From contig MU859062.1 of the NCBI GenBank assembly GCA_033297205.1, positions 62,001-126,000 on the forward strand: a stretch of DNA of 64,000 bases, given 5' to 3'. Made by a program: the position numbers and the translations under genes. This stretch comes from Pseudoneurospora amorphoporcata. Taxonomy: Eukaryota > Ascomycota > Sordariomycetes > Sordariales > Sordariaceae. Below, in pieces: positions 58,259 through 64,000 of the stretch (the stretch's first letter is position 1; every line of letters starts with the position of its first letter). The notes under the pieces were generated by a model. That model was not told the DNA's origin, did not search any database, and was given only the letters and a program-made list of their open reading frames with translations.

Positions 58259-60163
58259 TACCGCTCGCTGCCTGGAAAGCATTCAGCAAAAGGGTTCTGC
58301 GATTACGAAGACCTTTCAGGCATCCTTCTTATCGCAATCGGCTCAACCTCAACATCTGTATGAACGACCGATTATCGGAACTTAGCTTGTCTCATGTGCA
58401 CCGTTGCACAGCTCTGCAGCTCTGCAAAGCAAACCACTTTGCATTACATATGTACAGGAATGTTGAGATGACAGCTTGAGGTACAGCTAAGCTCCGTCCC
58501 ATAGTCGCAGTAGCAGTCAGGCCTCGGTGCTTCTGCTCGAGAACGAGACGACCGACGACGGAACACCGAAGACGGGACAATCACAGAAAGCCAAGTACAA
58601 CAGTGCCACTAGAATAACTACGCGATTGATCTGCCTCCGAGTCGTCTGCCTTCTTGTCACGGGGCACCGGTTACTCACTACACCACGCCGCACTTAATAA
58701 ATTGCGTTTCGTCATCGCCGGCGAGTGCATAGTGAATGGAAACTCGGGAGCCGGAGCCAGCAGCGGCAGCGGAGCTGAAATGTCACAGGACATCATCGCC
58801 ATCTCCGCGATAACCGTGACAACCTTGATAAGCCTGTCACGGGGCATCCCCGAAGCCAAGCTGGTTGTGGGGACTGGAGACAACTGGAGAAGAGGCGAAG
58901 ACAGGCAATGACAGCAGCCCAGCACGCCCAGCAAACTCCCAAAAAAAGGGCCAAGAGAAAAGTATACGATAATCCTGGGTGTCAAAAAAGTCAGAAAAGT
59001 CAGAAAGTTTTTTAGTGTAGAAGGTGTCGATGATAGGGCGCGCGATCTACCCGACCCTCTACCCGCACATCTTCCATTCCATGCGTTATCGGCGTTTATC
59101 GGTTAAGGGTTTCGCTATCGGCTATCTTACACACAGGGAAAAAAAAGTGGTGATGTCAATCGAGGTCATCCACGATCCTTCAGGGTCCTCTTTCCTCCGC
59201 TTCTTCCCCAGTTTTACTTGTCGCCGTTAAGATGGCGAATTGTTAAAGTTGCCGCATAACACGTTTGAGACTACTAGGTACCAGTCAGACCCTACGTGGA
59301 GATGATTCAGATATTTGCACCATGTACACCACATAGGTAGAAGAAGTTGGGATACCAGGATACCTAGAAGAACAGGACGGTGACGAATGGGAAGAATCGG
59401 AACCGAACTACGAAGTAAAGCTGGCGCTGATACTTACGACCAAAACCCTGTTTGCGATTCTCAACACACACTCATAATCCCAAAACAAAGATGATTGTCG
59501 CCAGGATTGGAAACCAATCTTTTCTTTGTGTGTACATGATTGATTGAATTTCGAAAGGATGATGAAGGATGATTTATTTCGGGGATTTGCAAGCCACCAC
59601 CCTTGTACCGACCGCTTCAGCAGTGAGCCCGATTCCCAAATCGGTACACCGATCGGCTTGTAACTGAGTGACTCTTGTCCCCATCGGATCCCCCGAAAAT
59701 CAATCAATACCGTGCAATTTCCATTCCCCCGCCAGTTGCATGGGAATCAATCATGGGTATCATTCAATCACTGATCATCATCATGACATGGAAGACAAGA
59801 CATTTTGGCACGATTAGGAAGATTGCACAATTGGTTCCGAAGAAAAAGTTCGCTGTTATTTGTTCCGAAACACAGTCGGACGGATTGAGCTGCGAAGTAC
59901 CTATGAGATCATCCTTCTTCCCCATAACCCAAGACCCTTAATCCCCACTCAACCAAAACACCACGAACTGCCGTGTGGTGATGGGAGCGGGTACAGTACA
60001 GTATAACAATTGCGGTTCCAGAGTGAAAAAATGTCCAAAACTCCAATTGCCCTATACCGTTGTTTTGTCGGTTTGCCTCCGACTCCATATTCCCGTTTCC
60101 GCCACCATAAAAACACAGAATCCATTATGGAGTGGTGATGTCGAGCGAGAAAACAAGTCCTGG

Positions 60164-60186
60164 TGATGATGATGATGATGATGATG
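60164..60186. repeat. (GAT)n microsatellite
   Basis: Seven to eight GAT units in a row. Confidence 0.9.
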
Positions 60187-60420
60187 TGAAAAAATGCTGT
60201 CGCTTGATGATGAACCCGATAATCCCAATCCGATTCCCATCCAATCTTCCCAATCCCAGTTGCCCCGATGCATGCCAAATGAAAATGTGGTATCATCGTA
60301 AACAAATAATGCAAAAATGTGTAAAAACGCCGTTGCCCAATGCAGAAGAGTGCTATGCAAGATAATGAAGAATCATGTAGAACAACAAGAAAGTGTGAAA
60401 TGTGTGTGGTGGTGAAGTGT

Positions 60421-61350
60421 CTAGTACACTCCTATCGTCGACACCATTGTGGGACCACGACTTGGTAGGTAGTAGCCTTGGTTGTGGGTGTAAAAGGCGT
60501 CCTTGTCTTGTTCTTGTTGATCTTCCTCGTCGTCTTCTGTTTGCTCTGCCGCTTGCTTCTCGGGCGACGTTGTTGATGTGAATGTGGATAGGATGGCGGT
60601 GGGCGGCGAAGGTGGCATGTGCTCGTCTTCTGAAGAGTCCAAGTCGAGGTCGAGTTCTGGTGGTGATGCAGAGTGCGAAGGGCTCCTCTGCAGGGCGAGA
60701 TGGGTGTAGTCTTCTTCCCCGTCGTCCTCCTCCATGTCCTCGTCGTCGTTGTAGCTGTAGTATTGGTGCAGCGGCGCTTGCATCGAGTATCGGTGAAGGC
60801 TGCCGCTGCTGTGCGAGGGTATCCTCCTGAGGGGGACGGCATCGGCCATCTCGATGTCCTCGTCACGGTCCTCCTCGTCGTCCTCGCTCAGGTCGCTGTC
60901 CGAATCCGAATCCGAGTCGCTGTACTCGGCGTCCTCGGCTTGCCAGTCGTGCTCGGGCTCCTCAACCACTGTCTCGGCCCATTGGATGTGACGCTCTTCG
61001 CTGCGGCTGCTAGAGGCACCGCGTACGGACTGGTTGAACCACGATTCTTGTTCCCTCTCGGCATCGGCGAGCTCGACCATCAACGAGTCGAGGAGGTTGG
61101 CGTGTCCGACCAAGAGGCGGAGGTTGTGGTCGGGGCGGGAAGCTTCCGAAGAAAGCTTGGCCCTTGCCTTGTGGGCAAGGTAGTATGTTTGTGTGATGGA
61201 CATCTTCTTGGACTTGATGAATGAAGTGCGAATAGCAGTAGTAGTGGATGTGGTAGGGTATGTCGATGCACTGGTAGAAAGAGTGCCTAATAGTTGTGGC
61301 CTCGATGGTTGTGGTGTTTTGGTTGCGGTGAGTGTTGTGGTGGAAGACAT
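60421..61350 (-). CDS. conserved-looking acidic fungal protein of unknown function
   Basis: A single exon encodes 309 aa (MSSTTTLTATKTPQPSRPQL...). After a Thr/Ser-rich start, an internal Met (residue 50) begins the best-ordered segment: SITQTYYLAHKARAKLSSEA, then RPDHNLRLLVGHANLLDSLM, then VELADAEREQESWFNQSV. It reads as two or three amphipathic helices. The rest is acidic and Ser-rich with an (S-D)n run, Tyr/His motifs and a short ordered end (GPTMVSTIGVY). The helical block resembles a family common in Pezizomycotina (memory, not searched). The function is unknown. It is isolated in a gene-poor region. The codon use and ordered N-terminal block argue that it is a real gene. Confidence 0.75.
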   Translation of the reverse strand: MSSTTTLTATKTPQPSRPQLLGTLSTSASTYPTTSTTTAIRTSFIKSKKMSITQTYYLAHKARAKLSSEASRPDHNLRLLVGHANLLDSLMVELADAEREQESWFNQSVRGASSSRSEERHIQWAETVVEEPEHDWQAEDAEYSDSDSDSDSDLSEDDEEDRDEDIEMADAVPLRRIPSHSSGSLHRYSMQAPLHQYYSYNDDEDMEEDDGEEDYTHLALQRSPSHSASPPELDLDLDSSEDEHMPPSPPTAILSTFTSTTSPEKQAAEQTEDDEEDQQEQDKDAFYTHNQGYYLPSRGPTMVSTIGVY

Positions 61351-64000
61351 GATGCTTTTTTTTCTTTCCTCGGAGGGCAGGAATCGGGGGGAGCCTTTTC
61401 TCTAATAATATTTGGCTGGGTGCGCTTTCGCGTTTTCGGTTCTTGGTTCGAGTGACTCAAGACAGGGATCAAGCCGATTGCGGGCCCGCCAAGTAAGGGC
61501 GTGTAAGGGTGTGCGAAAAAGGCGTGCGGGTTGGACCTGGGGTGGGGGTGTGTCTTGATACACCAAGTCCGCTTGAGGTTGTTGTTCGCTGTCGGGTATG
61601 TTATCAGGGTCTGCAAGAACCATGCACTTCCCAGCAGTCGCGACGAGTCTCGTCCAGCGTATGAGTGGATAGTAAAGTCGGATACTGTGAGGACGGAGCC
61701 TGAGAGTGGAATTGGGATTGCGAAAGTGGAATCTTGCGTGGCTTTGTGCCGGCTTTCGAAGGTCACTTGGTGATCAAAAGTTTCACACTAGAATGGCGTA
61801 TGTATCCGAGTTGGAGTCACAAAAGGATCTGTGATGGTAGCAAAAGAGAGTATCCAGAGCGAAGCCTGACGATGCATCATGGGGATGAGCTTCCTTTTGT
61901 AAGCCTTCAGTCTTACCCTTCGTTGGGGTGCTTTCTCGGGTTCGAGACACTCCAGACACCGCAAGGTCATCAGCACAAGTGTGATGCGTCCATTCGCAGC
62001 AGCAGCTGACAGAAATCGAGAGCCGTCAATGTCCGACTTTTGGAGAATGTGTACGTACCTGTGAAAAAGGTACGTATCCCGGTACCTGCTTATGTACACC
62101 CCCCTTTAGTGTTGCACTTTGGGGTGGTCGGCTTTTTGAACACGCCCTTGGCGCCGCCCTTTCCAACAGCCAGCCCAGACACTGAGACTTGGTCCGTCGG
62201 CGGCGGTGAAGCGCACATTTACGATCCGAACTCTGAAGGGCTTTTTGCTTGGAGTTGGGACGGGGGCTCGGCCGCCTCGCTCGGTCTTTGATCCGTCTCC
62301 TTCTTGTCTTTTGTCTGGCCGCAAGCTTGTACACTCCACCGCTCGGGCACGCTTCCGGTCTGGCTCCTGTCAATCATGTGCGCGCCCCCGACATTGCAAG
62401 CTTCATCACGTACATTTGTTGAAACGAACGGGTATCAAGCTTATGGTTGGGCCTTGTTTCCGTTTCAAGAATCAAATCTAAAAACCCCGCGTCCCTTTGT
62501 CACGATGGTTGTGAATGGAACCGACGGAGTTAAGGCCGGTTTGTAATCACCGTCCCGATCAGAAAGGCACATTTGCTTAGTACACTTCGTTTCACGGATG
62601 GCTTCCGGGGATTTCTCAGCGACGTCTCCCTGGTTCTCATTTTGCAGGCGTCATAGAAGCCGCTCTGCAATTTCACAATCGGCAAGTCGATTGACGCATT
62701 ATTCTGATTTCTAGGCAATACAATACCCGACGGCCTGGATATTCACGCATGCTATATCCCGCTGAAGCTGAAAGTTCCTCATTGACGGGATCCAAACTGT
62801 TCCCATGACGCATCTCACTTTTTGCAACTCGGCTTTCGCGACGCCGGGGTTCTCACTGCGTTATCTTATCTACACTACACAGTACCAAACTTTCCCGGTT
62901 CCTCGACTTCCTAATTCAACATCGACAGGGTATCCATCCCAACAGATCCATCCGCATGCCAAAAAACTTGGAGAAAAAAATTTCTTGCAGGTACCCAATT
63001 CCCACTTTCGGATTCTAGGCTGTGGGTTTCCCTTTACGTCCGCCCGTTTTTACGGGAATCTGCGACACTAGTTTTTGCGGCTACCGAGAAAAGAAGGAGG
63101 ATGTTCAAGGCGAGACCCGGAGCATCACGGCGCCTGACTACCGGCACACCTCCAAGCAAGGAAGATGACGATGAGGTTGGGCGGGCTCGGGGCGGGCTCG
63201 AGGCGGGCCCCGGTCAGCGACCAGGCAAGCAGCCAACAATACCGACACTTAAAACACCAACAAGCAAAAAGTTCATATCCAAGCTATCGCAAGCACCCGA
63301 CACACTAGACTCACAGCTCCACGTCACGAAACAAAAATAAGGGGTCTATAAACCGTTGCAAATTGACGGAGGCACTGCAACGAGCCTCGTTTATACTCCC
63401 GTCCCGTGGCAGACAACGAAGGATATTACACACCTCGGCCAGCAAAGAAAACAAGATTGCGTTGTTGGTCTGCTGACCGAAGCCCCAATTAAAACCCCTA
63501 GGACCAAGTCCAACTTGGCGCCTTGGACGTAAGAAAATACTAGGCATATATTCTCCAGCAACAAGTGTTTAGCTCTGTACGGAAGGTGATATTTTGGCTC
63601 AAAGCTTTCCTCTTTTGAACCTAACGATCGATGGCTCCCGTCCATACTCCAGGCACTGCCACCAGCAAATATATTGTTACCTGTTTCCATTACTGAGGTG
63701 TAGCCAGGACAAGCCTTGGTTGTCATGTCAGCTGCCGTCGTGCCTATCCGCAGGCGGTGAAGGAATTCAATTAGACGGAAGGAAACACGGCTGGGGAAGC
63801 TGCATGGTCTCAAGCGAACAAAAACCTAAAGCTTGAATCCTTCCACTCCCATGAGGTTGGTGCCCTGTCCTGTCACAAAGACAAGAAGATGCCATCATGC
63901 GAAACACATACAATCTATCAATCACAGGCTTGTCTACATACATACCTCTCGTACATCTGCATCGCCGGTTCCGTTCACTTGTGTGGGCGACGAGCATCGG
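61351..64000. other. right-end region without recognised gene
   Basis: 2.65 kb. It includes the divergent-side promoter of the acidic protein gene, a 9-bp inverted repeat listed separately and GGGCGGGCTCG-type GC repeats at 63178-63212. A 79-codon Lys/Pro-rich frame (63101-63340) has no supporting feature. Confidence 0.4.
62052..62076. repeat. inverted repeat TACGTACCT / AGGTACGTA
   Basis: Perfect 9-bp arms around a 7-nt spacer. Another GGTACCT follows within 20 bp. Possible protein site or hairpin. Confidence 0.75.

Larger units (their letters stand above)
54009..60420. other. 6.4 kb gene-poor region right of the transposon
   Basis: All frames are short (under 140 codons) and lack domains. 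It contains an ACTAGTTTATATACTAGT palindrome at about 54651-54668, a T-run at 56197-56219, a (CA)10 tract and a (GAT)n tract. The best open frame (56177-56548, 123 codons) has no recognisable feature. Short spliced or non-coding genes cannot be excluded. Confidence 0.45.

Noticed and set aside
63101..63340. 79-codon Lys/Pro-rich frame near the right end
   Set aside because: Partly encoded by GC-rich simple repeats; nothing supports translation.
1..64000. CRISPR arrays, bacterial operons, riboswitches, 5S or larger rRNA genes
   Set aside because: None of the corresponding repeat or conserved sequences appear; the window is eukaryotic nuclear DNA.

Overview
This 64 kb window is nuclear DNA of a filamentous ascomycete. 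The basis is short introns of about 55-90 nt with GTAAGT/GTATGT-type donors and CTAAC-type branch sites, a Zn(II)2Cys6 regulator, a HeLo-type gene, Atg15 with a Ser/Thr-rich tail, and long pyrimidine-rich intergenic stretches. Gene structure and protein sequence look most like Sordariales (Neurospora/Sordaria type). That placement is inference from recognition, not from a search.

Layout. 0-10 kb: the 5' part of TFIIH helicase XPB (minus), a CHY zinc-finger gene (plus), proteasome subunit alpha-4 (minus), a mitochondrial D-2-hydroxyglutarate/D-lactate dehydrogenase (plus) and a Zn2Cys6 transcription factor (plus). 13-24 kb: a VPS9-domain Rab5-type GEF (minus), the vacuolar autophagy lipase Atg15 (plus) and a large RING/ZZ/SH3 protein (plus). 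24.5-31 kb: an interrupted hypothetical gene (minus), a par14-type parvulin (plus), and ribosomal proteins eS12 (minus) and uS8 (plus), divergently transcribed. 31-43 kb: a GT90/CAP10 glycosyltransferase (plus), alpha-actinin (minus) and tRNA pseudouridine synthase Pus7 (plus). 44-50.5 kb: an orphan kinase N-lobe (minus), a complete Ser/Thr kinase with a hydrophobic C-terminus (minus), a divergent HeLo-like/pseudokinase gene (plus) and IBA57/Caf17 (minus). From 50.5 kb to the right end only one convincing gene remains, at 60.4-61.35 kb, plus a clear 798-bp pogo/Fot1-type transposon at 53.2-54.0 kb.

Most genes are housekeeping functions: transcription/repair, proteolysis, mitochondrial metabolism and Fe-S assembly, endosome and autophagy traffic, translation, actin bundling and RNA modification. 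They stand alone, in divergent or convergent pairs rather than operons. Several have unusual exon structures that I reconstructed by matching reading frames to conserved family motifs: a 5-nt first coding exon (CHY gene), a 7-nt internal microexon (proteasome alpha-4) and a coding exon that is only the ATG (eS12).

The most interesting locus is 44.2-48.9 kb. An apparently active kinase and a HeLo-like + pseudokinase protein share a 488-bp divergent promoter. The second protein has the domain order of the necroptosis effector MLKL, and its neighbour is a kinase, so the pair could be a fungal kinase/executioner cell-death module. That functional reading is a hypothesis. The domain calls come from motifs visible in the translation.
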